Below are positions 7,510 to 16,275 of a DNA stretch of 31,637 nucleotides, one piece after another. Made by a program: the position numbers and the translations under genes. The notes under the pieces are model-generated. The model ran no database searches and was not told the DNA's origin. It was given only the letters and a program-made list of their open reading frames with translations. Source of the DNA: JAVJSF01 sp040219555 (GTDB lineage: Bacteria; Actinomycetota; Thermoleophilia; Miltoncostaeales; Miltoncostaeaceae); assembly GCA_040219555.1 (NCBI GenBank), contig JAVJSF010000007.1:1-31637 (forward strand), given 5' to 3'. The stretch's first letter is position 1. Each line of letters begins with the position of its first letter.

Positions 7510-8229
7510 TCACTTGCCACCTCCGTTGAACTCGGCCAGGGCCTCGAGGACGGCGGCCGTATGGTCCGTGGCCACCCGGGCGGCGCCCGCGGCCACGAGA
7601 TCGCGCACCCCGTCCAGCGTGGCCACGCCGCCGGCGGCCCGGACGGCGATGCCCTCGGGCAGGGCGTCGCGCATGATCTCGACATCGGACACCGTGGCCA
7701 TGCAGCCGGAGCCGGTGCAGGTGGTGGCGAAGTCGACGCCCACGTCCGCCGCGATCCGGCAGGCCAGGCGGGTCAGCTTCTCGCCCAGGCGCGGCGACTC
7801 GATGGTCACGGTCATCATCACCCCGCCGCGCGCGTGGTTGGCCGACCGCGAACGGACGGCGCGCACCACGCGGGCCAGGTCGTCGCGCACCGCGCCGAAC
7901 TCCCCGGCCAGCATGCCGTGGTAGTTCAGGACGATGTCGATCTCCTCGGCCCCCTCGGACACCGCCCACTCGACGGCGGCCACGCGCTCGGCGGTAGCGT
8001 GTCCGCCCGCGGGGAAGTCGACCGAGACGGCCGGCTTCACGTCGCAGCCGTGCAACTCACGGACGATGGTGGGCAGATGCTGGGGCAGCGTGAACAGGGT
8101 GGCGACGTGGGTCTCGCGCACCTCCGCGCACGACCGCGCGACCGCCTCCTGGGCCAGCCCCTTGTCCAGCAGGGTCTGGTCGAGCGCCTTGTGAAGCTCC
8201 TCGACGCGCATCAGGCGGGCGCGGCACAT
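7510..8229 (-). CDS. deoC: Deoxyribose-phosphate aldolase (DERA)-like protein lacking the catalytic lysines
   Basis: The fold assignment is clear from AVSVDFPAGGHATAERV, AEEIDIVLNYHGMLAG and VRAAGGVATLDGVRDLV, which follow the DeoC family order along a TIM barrel. DeoC normally cleaves 2-deoxyribose 5-phosphate through a Schiff base on the Lys of DF(I/V)KTSTG. Here that segment reads DFATTCTG, with Thr at about 169 (counted from the ATG at 8229) in place of Lys. The second active-site Lys (E. coli Lys201) is replaced by Arg at about 197. The catalytic Asp (E. coli Asp102) is kept at about 98. Classical aldolase chemistry is therefore unlikely; another aldol-type activity or a non-catalytic role is possible. 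Start: ATG at 8229 or at 8211 (MRVEEL), neither with a clear ribosome binding site. It heads the his/trp run. Confidence 0.8.
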   Translation of the reverse strand: MCRARLMRVEELHKALDQTLLDKGLAQEAVARSCAEVRETHVATLFTLPQHLPTIVRELHGCDVKPAVSVDFPAGGHATAERVAAVEWAVSEGAEEIDIVLNYHGMLAGEFGAVRDDLARVVRAVRSRSANHARGGVMMTVTIESPRLGEKLTRLACRIAADVGVDFATTCTGSGCMATVSDVEIMRDALPEGIAVRAAGGVATLDGVRDLVAAGAARVATDHTAAVLEALAEFNGGGK

Positions 8230-8250
8230 GTGATCGGGAGCATCTGCGGG

Positions 8251-8256
8251 AGTATA
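8251..8256 (-). promoter_or_regulatory. Putative -10 box TATACT for the deoC-hisIE-trp operon
   Basis: TATACT on the minus strand matches the -10 consensus at five of six bases and lies 21 bases before the ATG at 8229. The same patch read on the plus strand gives TATAGC about 30 bases before the mutM-like ATG, so this short divergent gap (8230-8288) probably carries both promoters. No clear -35 is seen. Confidence 0.5.
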
Positions 8257-8288
8257 GCCACGGGCGCGCCGGCGCTCCGGGGCCGCTG

Positions 8289-9155
8289 ATGCCCGAGCTC
8301 CCTGAACTGGAGGCCCTGGCGGAAGGTCTCACCGCCGCCCTGGCGGGGCGCGCGATCGAGGACCTGCGCGTGCACCATCCGGCAGTCCTGAGGACGGCCG
8401 AGCCCGCCCCCGGCGCGCTGGCCGGGGGCGTCGTCGCGAGCGTGTGGCGGCGCGGAAAGGTCCTGTGCGTCGCGACCGAGGCCGGCGGGCCGGTGCTCGT
8501 GATGCATCTGATGCAGGGCGGACGGCTGGTCCTGGTCGACGGGTCGACGGGGCGCCGGCCGCCCCGCGGGGCGCTGCTGGACCTCGCCGTCGCCGGCGCC
8601 GGGATCCTGCGCCTGCGCGAGTACGGCACGCGGCGACGGGCGAGCGCCCACATCCTGCACGCCGGCGCCCTGGCGGCTCACCCGCCGCTGGCCCGGCTGG
8701 GGCCGGAGCCCGTGGGCCTCGACCCGGCCGGCTGGCGCGAGGCCCTGGCGCCACCGCCGCGGGCGGCGCTGCACACGGCCCTGCGCGACGGCCGGCGGGT
8801 GGCCGGCATCGGCAGGGCGTACGCGGCCGACATCATGTGGGCGGCCCGCCTGCCCCCGTTCGCCCCGGCCGCAGGCCTGGACGACGAGGCCCTCGGCCGC
8901 CTGGCGCGCGCGGCCGACATGGTGCTGGGCCAGGCGCTGGAGCGGGCGCGCGAGCGCATCACCACCGGGCTGCCGCCCAGGGAGGAGCGCCTCACGATGG
9001 TCCACGGACACTTCGGCGACCCGTGCCTGCGCTGCGCCGGCGACCTGGCCCGGGTCAGCTTCGCCGAGTACGAACTGGTCTACTGCCCGGCCTGCCAGAC
9101 CGGCGGGAAGCGGTACCGCGACCGGCGCCTCAGCCGGCTGGGAGCGGAGGACTAG
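8289..9155 (+). CDS. mutM: Formamidopyrimidine-DNA glycosylase / endonuclease VIII family protein (Fpg/Nei)
   Basis: This base-excision repair glycosylase/AP lyase family is recognised by the mature N-terminus PELPELEAL (catalytic Pro and Glu after Met removal), the WRRGKVL lysine segment, the HLMQGGRLVL region, a helix-two-turn-helix part around GIGRAYAADIMW and a C-terminal zinc finger. The finger has cysteines at 246, 249, 266 and 269. The Arg in the finger that contacts DNA in E. coli Fpg (Arg258) aligns with Tyr at 261, and the C-terminus continues as QTGGKRYRDRRLSRLG. This variant end differs from classical MutM, so the 8-oxoguanine/FaPy assignment is less sure than the family. The gene is 288 residues, monocistronic and divergent from the deoC operon. 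Confidence 0.85.
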   Translation: MPELPELEALAEGLTAALAGRAIEDLRVHHPAVLRTAEPAPGALAGGVVASVWRRGKVLCVATEAGGPVLVMHLMQGGRLVLVDGSTGRRPPRGALLDLAVAGAGILRLREYGTRRRASAHILHAGALAAHPPLARLGPEPVGLDPAGWREALAPPPRAALHTALRDGRRVAGIGRAYAADIMWAARLPPFAPAAGLDDEALGRLARAADMVLGQALERARERITTGLPPREERLTMVHGHFGDPCLRCAGDLARVSFAEYELVYCPACQTGGKRYRDRRLSRLGAED

Positions 9156-9186
9156 GCCGCCGCCCCGGGCTGCCCCACCGGCGCGG

Positions 9187-10391
<1,205 letters not shown>

Positions 10392-10395
<4 letters not shown>

Positions 10396-12011
10396 CTCTC
10401 CCTCCCCACCACGATGGCGAGGACCGGTGCCGAGATCGCCAGCAGCACCAGCGACGGGACCGCCGCGACCTCGAACACCGAACGGCTGGTCTCGCTCCAG
10501 ATCACCGTTGCAAGGGTCTCATATCCCGTGGGTCGCAGCAGCAGCATGGCCGGCAGCTCCTTGATGGCGCCGATGTAGACCAGCGTCGCCGCCGCCAGCA
10601 CGCCGGGGCGCACCAGCGGCGCGATGATGGTCGCGGTCACCCCAACCGGGCCCCGGCCCATGCCGCGGGCGGCGTCCTCCAGCGAGGGCGCGACCTGGAG
10701 CATCGACGCCCGCAGCGCCCCGATGGCCAGAGGCACGTAGATCACCACCAGGGCGAAGACGGCCATCCCGAGGGTCTGGTACGCCCAGGGCGCCAGGCGG
10801 ATGCCGAGGAAGACCAGGGCGAGCGCCACCACCAGGTGCGGCAGGGCGTAGCCCGCGTGGTGGGCCGCCTCGAGGGACCGGCTGGTGCGGCCGGGGTGAC
10901 GGGCGCCCAGGCGCGCGATCGGAAGGGCGATCACCACCGCGATGGCGGCCGTCAGGCCGGCGGTCAGCAGCGAGTTGCGGGCCGCCTCGCCGAATGCCGC
11001 CCAGTCGGCGTCGGCACCGGTGGTTCGCGAGGCCCACCAGATCAGGACCGCCAGTGGGATGGCGAGGGTGAACAGGACCACCGCGCCGACGAAGCCGAGC
11101 GCCGGCCACCGCCAGGCGCCCAGACGGACCACGTGGGTCTCCCGCGCCACCCCGGGGGCGGCGCGGTGGTAGGCCGCGCGCCGGCGCATCCGTCCCTCCA
11201 GGATGATCAGCACGATCATCACGCCGATCAGGACCACGCCCAGCGCGGCCGCCCCCGCGCGCTCGAAGCTGAGGCGATAGCTGGTGTAGATCACCCGCGT
11301 GAACGAGTCGTAGCGCAGGATCGACACCGCGCCGAAGTCGCTCATCGCATAGAGAGCCGCCAGCAGGGCGCCGGCCCCCACCGCCGGGATCAGCTGGGGC
11401 AACACGACGCTGCGGGCCACCCGCAGCGGTGACGCGCCCATCCCGCGGGCGGCCTCCTCCAGCGAGGGGTCCATCCGCCGCATCGCCGCCCGCACGGGCA
11501 GCAGAACCAGCGGATAGGTGAAGGCCGTCAGCACCAGCGCCGCGCCCCAGAAGCCGTAGATCGAGGGCACGGTGATGCCGAGCGGCGCGGCGACCTCACG
11601 CGCCAGCACCCCGCTGGGGCCGAGCGCCGACACCAGCAGGTAGGCGCCGATGTAGCTCGGGACGACGAAGGGCAGCAGGACCAGCACTGCCCACGTGCGC
11701 CGGCCGGGCAGGTCGGTGCGCACCGTGAGCCAGGCCAGCGGCACGGCCAGGGCCGTGGCGCCCACCGCCACCGCGCCCGCCAGGAGGAGGCTCCGCGCCA
11801 GCAGTTCGAGGGTGCGCTCGCGGAACACGGCGTCCACGGCCACGCCCCACTCCCCGCCCACCACGATCACCAGGTAGACGGCGGGCAGCGCCACGACCGC
11901 CCCGACGAGGGCGGCCATGAGCGCGAGCGGGATGAACCCGCGCGGCGGCGGGGACCGGCGTGCGGTGGCGCGCGTCGGGCGCGCGCCGGCTGGCGGGGCG
12001 GCGGTGCTCAC
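10392..12011 (-). CDS. fbpB: Ferric iron ABC transporter permease (FbpB-type, two fused permease units)
   Basis: This is a polytopic inner-membrane permease of the binding-protein-dependent type, with about 12 membrane helices in two similar halves. Each half carries the EAA cytoplasmic loop that docks on the ATPase: DPSLEEAARGMGASPLRVAR in the first half and APSLEDAARGMGRGPVGV in the second. Such doubled permeases are typical of ferric iron (Fbp/Sfu) importers. The GTG at 12011 (539 residues) is preferred because it lies 19 bases after the fbpA stop; a longer start at 12071 would overlap fbpA by 41 bases. The stop overlaps the fbpC start. Confidence 0.92.
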
Positions 12012-12030
12012 CGCAGCGCGAGGGCCTCGA

Positions 12031-13083
12031 TCAGAGGATGCCCGATCGCTCGAGCAGGTCGAGGGTGCCACGCAGGTCGTCCAGGTCGTTCAGGTCCACC
12101 TCGGGCTGCTCGATGGTGTCGAGCGCCGGCAGGCCCTCCGGCCCGGTGCCGCCCGGCACGACCGGGTACTCCTTGGTCTCCTGCACGAAGTACTCCTGCG
12201 CCGACGGGCCGGCGAGGTAGGCCACGAGGCGCTCGGCCTCGGCGCGCTGGTCGGTGGAGGCGACCACGCCGGCCCCGGCCACGTTGATCAGCGAACCCAC
12301 GTCCCCGTCGGGGAACACGTGGGTGCCGACGGGGTAGGTGCTGGGATCGTCCAGCTCGTCCTTGGCGCGCTCCATGTAGTAGTGGTTCAGGAGGCCGACG
12401 TCGACCTCGCCGTTGGCGATCGCATCCCGCAGGACGACGTTGTTCTCGTACGCGGCGGCACCGTTGGCCTGCATGTCGCGCAGCCACTGCTCGGTGCGAT
12501 CCTCGCCCAGATCGAGCCGCATGGCGGTGACGAAGGCCTGGAAGGAGGCGTTCGCGGGGGCCCAGCCCACGCGCCCGCTCCACTCCTCGCCGGTGAGGTC
12601 GAGCACCGAGGCGGGCAGGTCGGCCTGGTCGAGCTCCCGGTTGTCGTAGCCCAGCACGCGCACGCGCCCCGAGCTGCCGATCCAGTCACCCTCCGCCGAG
12701 CGGAAGCCGGGGAGGACGAGACCGAGGGTCTCCTGGCTCAGCGGAGCGAGGCGCTCCTCCTTCTGCAGTGCGCCGAGGGCGCCGCCGTCCTGGCCGAAGA
12801 AGACATCCGCCGGCGAGGAGTCGCCCTCCTCCACGATGGTCGCCGCCATCTCGGCGGTGCCGCCGTAGCGCACCTCCACGCCGATCCCGGTGTCGGCCGT
12901 GAACCGCTCGAACAGCGGCGCCACCAGCTCCTCGCTGCGTCCCGAGTAGGCGGTCAGCGTTGCGCCGTCGCCCTCCGATGCCGAGGTGCCCGCATCGCCG
13001 TCGTCATCGCCACACGCCATGGCGCCCAGCGCCACGGCGGCGGTCACACCGACCGCAGCCAAGCCTCGAACGACGCGCCGCAT
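12031..13083 (-). CDS. fbpA: Ferric iron-binding lipoprotein of the ABC transporter (FbpA-type)
   Basis: This extracytoplasmic binding protein delivers ferric iron to FbpB. The 350-residue precursor has an Arg-rich start (MRRVVRG), a hydrophobic core and a lipobox ending at Cys 24, followed by an Asp/Ser-rich linker. The mature domain opens with TLTAYSGRSEELVAPLFERF, typical of the iron subgroup, and contains the paired tyrosines of LLNHYYMERA (235-236) that coordinate ferric iron. PADVFFGQDGGALGAL and GVVASTDQRAEAERLVAYL also fit. The ATG at 13083 is chosen because GGAGG sits seven bases upstream; a GTG two codons earlier is too close to it. It heads the three-gene importer operon, and its promoter region carries two inverted repeats. 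Confidence 0.93.
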   Translation of the reverse strand: MRRVVRGLAAVGVTAAVALGAMACGDDDGDAGTSASEGDGATLTAYSGRSEELVAPLFERFTADTGIGVEVRYGGTAEMAATIVEEGDSSPADVFFGQDGGALGALQKEERLAPLSQETLGLVLPGFRSAEGDWIGSSGRVRVLGYDNRELDQADLPASVLDLTGEEWSGRVGWAPANASFQAFVTAMRLDLGEDRTEQWLRDMQANGAAAYENNVVLRDAIANGEVDVGLLNHYYMERAKDELDDPSTYPVGTHVFPDGDVGSLINVAGAGVVASTDQRAEAERLVAYLAGPSAQEYFVQETKEYPVVPGGTGPEGLPALDTIEQPEVDLNDLDDLRGTLDLLERSGIL

Positions 13084-13126
13084 CCACACACCTCCAGGTT
13101 ACCCACACTTGCGAAGTCAGGGGGAC

Positions 13127-13153
13127 CTTATATGGACCGGCACGTTAATTGAA
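13127..13153 (-). promoter_or_regulatory. Putative fbpABC promoter
   Basis: On the minus strand TTCAAT (13153-13148) and TATAAG (13132-13127) are separated by 15 bases, giving a plausible though short-spaced -35/-10 pair. It sits in a distinctly AT-richer patch and is about 45 bases from the fbpA ATG, leaving room for the good GGAGG ribosome binding site at 13091-13095. Confidence 0.5.
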
Positions 13154-13156
13154 CGT
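13142..13156. promoter_or_regulatory. Inverted repeat ACGTT-N5-AACGT in the fbpA promoter
   Basis: The arms ACGTT and AACGT are perfect complements around five bases, and the repeat overlaps the putative -35 of the iron transporter operon. That position fits a repressor operator. The sequence does not match the DtxR/IdeR or Fur consensus that I know, so the regulator is unknown. Confidence 0.5.
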
Positions 13157-13175
13157 CGGTGAGCCAAATTCACCG
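13157..13175. promoter_or_regulatory. Second inverted repeat CGGTGA-N7-TCACCG upstream of fbpA
   Basis: Six-base perfect arms flank an AT-rich seven-base centre (GCCAAAT), immediately next to the ACGTT dyad. It could be a second operator or part of the transcript end of era. The spacing between the two dyad centres is about 17 bases. Confidence 0.45.
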
Positions 13176-13184
13176 GGGAATGCA

Positions 13185-13208
13185 GCGGGCCGGCCGGGGG
13201 GCGCCCGC
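13185..13208 (-). terminator. Possible hairpin after era
   Basis: GCGGGC at 13185-13190 can pair with GCCCGC at 13203-13208 across a 12-base G/C loop, just past the era stop codon at 13219. There is no T-run. Support is only its position and the stem. Confidence 0.3.
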
Positions 13209-13218
13209 GGGCCGACGC

Positions 13219-14103
13219 TCAGAGACCCAGGCGCTCCAGCATCGACTCGTCGTCGCGCCAGCGCCGGCGCACCTTGACCATGAGATCCAGGTGGACCTCG
13301 GTGCCCCAGACATGGCCCAGGGCCTCGCGGGCCGCCTGCCCGACGGCGCGGATCATGGTCCCGCCGCGCCCCACCACGATGCCCTTCTGCGACTCGGTCT
13401 CCACCAGCAGGACGGCCCGCACCACGACGCCGCTGCGGGCGGGCTCGATGTCGGTGACGTCCACCGCGAGGGCGTGGGGCACCTCCTGGTGCAGCCGCTG
13501 CAGCGCGGCCTCGCGGATCAGCTCCGCCGCCAGCTCGTCCTCGGTCTGGTCGCTCGCCGCCCCCGCCGGGAAGTACCGCGGGCCTTCGGTCAGCACCGCC
13601 GGCAGCCCCTCGCGCAGGGCGTCGACGCCGTCGCCGGTCAGCGCGCTGATGGGGTACAGGTCGACGAAGTCGACCAGGGTCGCCACCCGCGCGATGGCCA
13701 CCGCCACCGCGTCGCGGTCGAGGCCGTCGATCTTGTTCAGTACCACGATCGCCGGCAGGCGCGCGGCCTTGATGCGCTCGGCGATGAACCGGTCGCCCCC
13801 GCCCACCTCCTCGGTGGCGTTCAGCAGGAAGAGAGCGGCGTCGCAGTCCTCAAGGTTGCGATCGACGGTCGCCTGCATGCGCGCGGTCAGGCCGTCGCCG
13901 GGCTTCTGGAAGCCGGGCAGGTCGAGCAGCACGGCCTGCCACTCCTCCCCGTGGACCACGGCCGTGATGCGCCGGCGGGTGGTCTGCGGGCGCGGCGACA
14001 CCGCCGCCACCCGCGTGCGAGCGAGGGCGTTGGCGAGCGTCGACTTGCCCACGTTGGGCCGGCCGCACAGGGCCACCAGACCCGACAGGAAGGGTGCGCC
14101 CAC
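13219..14103 (-). CDS. era: GTPase Era
   Basis: Era is an essential GTPase that binds the 3' end of 16S rRNA and helps 30S maturation. The 294-residue product has the G1 loop GRPNVGKS (14-21), G2 TTRRRI, G3 DLPGFQ, G4 NKIDG and G5 SAL motifs. A C-terminal KH domain follows, with GIVVGRGGTMIRAVGQAARE. G3 DLPG in place of the commoner DTPG is a mild variant. The GTG at 14103 lies two bases after the stop of the DgkA-PAP2 gene. It is the last gene of the dnaJ-era operon and sits two genes from ybeY, a common arrangement. Confidence 0.95.
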   Translation of the reverse strand: MGAPFLSGLVALCGRPNVGKSTLANALARTRVAAVSPRPQTTRRRITAVVHGEEWQAVLLDLPGFQKPGDGLTARMQATVDRNLEDCDAALFLLNATEEVGGGDRFIAERIKAARLPAIVVLNKIDGLDRDAVAVAIARVATLVDFVDLYPISALTGDGVDALREGLPAVLTEGPRYFPAGAASDQTEDELAAELIREAALQRLHQEVPHALAVDVTDIEPARSGVVVRAVLLVETESQKGIVVGRGGTMIRAVGQAAREALGHVWGTEVHLDLMVKVRRRWRDDESMLERLGL

Positions 14104-14105
14104 GC

Positions 14106-14897
14106 TCAGCCCCACAACTGGAAGACGAGGATCGCGATGCCGGCTCCGAGGAAGGCGCCCACGGCCACCTCGGCGGCCGAGTGGATGCCCGCCTCCACCC
14201 GCGACTGGGCCACCAGCAGCGCCATCATGAAGGCGAGGCTCGACACCAGGGCCGCGTGGGTGAGCGGCTCGGCGATGATGGTCAGCGCCATCCAGGCCGC
14301 GAACGCCGCGGCGGCGTGCGCCGAGGGCATCCCGCCCCTCAGAGGGGTGCCGCGCCCGTGGGTGCGCTGCCAGTGGGCCTTCACCGCGATGGCGGCGATC
14401 ACCGTGAGGATCAGGGTCACCACCACCAGGTGATTGGGCGAGCGGCGCACCCCCACCAGCAGGTCGCGATTGGTGTCGGTGAGGTGCTCGTAGAAGATGA
14501 AGTACCCCACCGCCAGGGCGTTGACGGTCGCCACCAACACCGCGCCGGCGGCCACATCCTTGGCCACCTTCACGAGCGGGTGATAGGTGGTGATCACCGC
14601 GTCGATGGTCGCCTCGATCGCCGTGTTGACCATCTCGGCCACCAGCACCAGGCTGACCGCCGCCAGGATGATCGCCATCTCGAGCCGGCTGAAGTCGAGC
14701 AGCAGGCCCGCGGTCAGGGCGACGGCCGCCGCCCCCACGTGGATCTGCATGTTCCGCTGGGTGCGAAGCACATAGACGATGCCCTCGAAGGCCCACGTGA
14801 ACGACCAGCGCAGCGAGCCCTGGCGGGCCAGGGTGCCGCCCGGAGGCGGCGTGGGCGGCACCGGCGGGGCGGGGCGCTCGGCCTGGCCGGCGCTCAT
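14106..14897 (-). CDS. dgkA: Fused DgkA-type undecaprenol/diacylglycerol kinase and PAP2 phosphatase
   Basis: The 263-residue membrane protein joins two enzyme families. Residues about 28-138 match prokaryotic DgkA: RTQRNMQIHVGAA, then the active-site helix EMVNTAIEATIDAV (Glu88, Asn91, Glu95) and HPLVKVAKDVAAGAVL. In Gram-positive bacteria this family phosphorylates undecaprenol. Residues about 155-263 match the PAP2 phosphatase fold, with GGMPSAHAAAA (191-194 in place of PSGH) and SRVEAGIHSAAEVAVG (catalytic His239). The first PAP2 motif (KX6RP) is degenerate and the last Asp is Glu243, so phosphatase activity is less certain. The ATG at 14897 overlaps the ybeY stop (ATGA). Its role is likely recycling of the undecaprenyl carrier for the cell wall. 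Confidence 0.88.
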   Translation of the reverse strand: MSAGQAERPAPPVPPTPPPGGTLARQGSLRWSFTWAFEGIVYVLRTQRNMQIHVGAAAVALTAGLLLDFSRLEMAIILAAVSLVLVAEMVNTAIEATIDAVITTYHPLVKVAKDVAAGAVLVATVNALAVGYFIFYEHLTDTNRDLLVGVRRSPNHLVVVTLILTVIAAIAVKAHWQRTHGRGTPLRGGMPSAHAAAAFAAWMALTIIAEPLTHAALVSSLAFMMALLVAQSRVEAGIHSAAEVAVGAFLGAGIAILVFQLWG

Positions 14898-15307
14898 GTC
14901 ACCCGCTCCGCGTCGGCCTCGTCCACCAGGCGGTCCTGGAGGGCCAGCATCTGCCCCTCGTCGGCCTCGTGGTCGTAGCCCAGCAGGTGCAGGACCCCGT
15001 GCACCACGAGGGTGGTCAGCGGCTCCTCGGCCGACTCGGGGCAGATGATCACGTCGCCCAACTCGGGCACGGGTCCGCCCTCGGGCCAGTCCAGGGCCTC
15101 GGGTCCGTCGACCGGGAACGAGAGCACGTCGGTGGACTCGGGCCGGTCGCGGTGCTCGCCGTTGATGGCGGCCATCTCGGCGGGCTCCACCACCATCAGC
15201 CCCACCTCCGCCTCGGCGACGCCCAGGCGCTCGCAGGTCCAGATCAGCCGCGCCACCAGCGGCGCCGGATCGACGTCGGGCCGGCCCCGGACGGCGACCT
15301 CGATCAC
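14894..15307 (-). CDS. ybeY: Endoribonuclease YbeY
   Basis: YbeY is a zinc-dependent single-strand endoribonuclease for 16S rRNA 3'-end processing and ribosome quality control. The 137-residue product ends with the metal-binding motif VVHGVLHLLGYDHEAD (three histidines), preceded by the usual STDVLSFPVD and GDVIICPE segments. It is slightly shorter than typical (about 150). The GTG at 15307 forms a GTGA overlap with phoH, and its stop overlaps the next start by ATGA. The phoH-ybeY-dgkA-era order is widely conserved, which supports the call. Confidence 0.95.
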   Translation of the reverse strand: MIEVAVRGRPDVDPAPLVARLIWTCERLGVAEAEVGLMVVEPAEMAAINGEHRDRPESTDVLSFPVDGPEALDWPEGGPVPELGDVIICPESAEEPLTTLVVHGVLHLLGYDHEADEGQMLALQDRLVDEADAERVT

Positions 15308-16275
15308 GCGTCGCGCTCGGCGTACGCGTCGACGATGCGCTGGACCAGCTTGTGGCGCACCACGTCCTTGCGATCGAACTGCATGAAGGAGATGTCGGGC
15401 ACCCCGGCCAGGATGTCCTGCACCACCACCAGCCCCGAGCGCTGGTGGCTGGGCAGGTCGACCTGGGTGACATCCCCGGTCACGACCATGCGCGAGCCGT
15501 AGCCCAGGCGGGTGAGGAACATCTTCATCTGCTCGGGCGTCGTGTTCTGGGCCTCGTCCAGGATGATGAAGCTGTCGTTGAGCGTGCGCCCGCGCATGTA
15601 TGCCAGCGGCGCCACCTCCACCTGGCCGCGGGCGAAGAGGGCCTCTACGCGGTCCCCCTCGAGCATGTCGTACATCGCGTCGAACAGCGGGCGCAGATAG
15701 GGGTCGACCTTGGCGGCCAGGTCGCCGGGCAGGAAGCCCAGGCGCTCGCCGGCCTCCACCGCCGGCCGGGTGAGGATGATCCGCCCCACCTCGCGCCGCA
15801 CCAGGGCCGCCGTCGCCAGGGCCACGGCCAGGTAGGTCTTGCCGGTGCCGGCGGGGCCGATGCCGAAGGTGATGGTGTTCTGGCGCACGGCGTCGACGTA
15901 GCGCTTCTGGCCGACGGTGCGCGGGGTGATCGGGCCGCGCCGGCCGCGCCACACCACGTCCGAGAGCACCTCGTCGGCCGGTGCCGCCACCTCCACGGCG
16001 TCGGCCACGGCCTCGACCGTGGCCGGCGAGAGCGCCCTGCCACCGGCCACCAGCGCGCCGAGCTGCTCCACCACGGCCACGCCCGCGTCCACGCGGCCGC
16101 CGTCGCCCGCCAGGGTGAGGCGGTTGCCGCGCAACCCCACCTCCACCCCCAGGCGGTCCTCGAGCGCCCGCAGGACGCTGTCGTGCTCGCCCGCCAGTTC
16201 CACGGCCACGGCGTCGTCGACATCGACGGCGCGGGCGATCCGCGCCGCGCGGCCGTTCCCGGGGCCGGTGCTCAC
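15304..16275 (-). CDS. phoH: PhoH-like ATPase (PhoH/YbeZ family)
   Basis: This P-loop NTPase family works with YbeY, and an RNA-helicase or RNA-binding role has been proposed. The 323-residue product has an N-terminal RNA-binding-like region (about residues 20-80), then PRTVGQKRYVDAVRQN, Walker A GIGPAGTGKTYLA (140-147), the LTRPAVEAGERLGFLPGDL segment, Walker B FIILDEAQN (Asp240-Glu241), a VVTGDVTQVDLP sensor region and a C-terminal RIVDAYAERD. The GTG at 16275 overlaps the stop of the HIT gene (GTGA). Specific biochemical function remains uncertain for the family. Confidence 0.93.
   Translation of the reverse strand: MSTGPGNGRAARIARAVDVDDAVAVELAGEHDSVLRALEDRLGVEVGLRGNRLTLAGDGGRVDAGVAVVEQLGALVAGGRALSPATVEAVADAVEVAAPADEVLSDVVWRGRRGPITPRTVGQKRYVDAVRQNTITFGIGPAGTGKTYLAVALATAALVRREVGRIILTRPAVEAGERLGFLPGDLAAKVDPYLRPLFDAMYDMLEGDRVEALFARGQVEVAPLAYMRGRTLNDSFIILDEAQNTTPEQMKMFLTRLGYGSRMVVTGDVTQVDLPSHQRSGLVVVQDILAGVPDISFMQFDRKDVVRHKLVQRIVDAYAERDA

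Noticed and set aside
7484..7514. GTG overlapping the deoC stop, preceded by GGAGG, as the hisIE start
   Set aside because: That GTG is in another frame and reaches a stop after about nine codons, so it cannot start HisIE. It may only be a chance site or a tiny coupling peptide.
6840..7550. Trp leader peptide, attenuator or T-box before trpE
   Set aside because: trpE begins inside the hisIE stop codon, leaving no leader; no Trp-codon run or T-box-like fold was seen.
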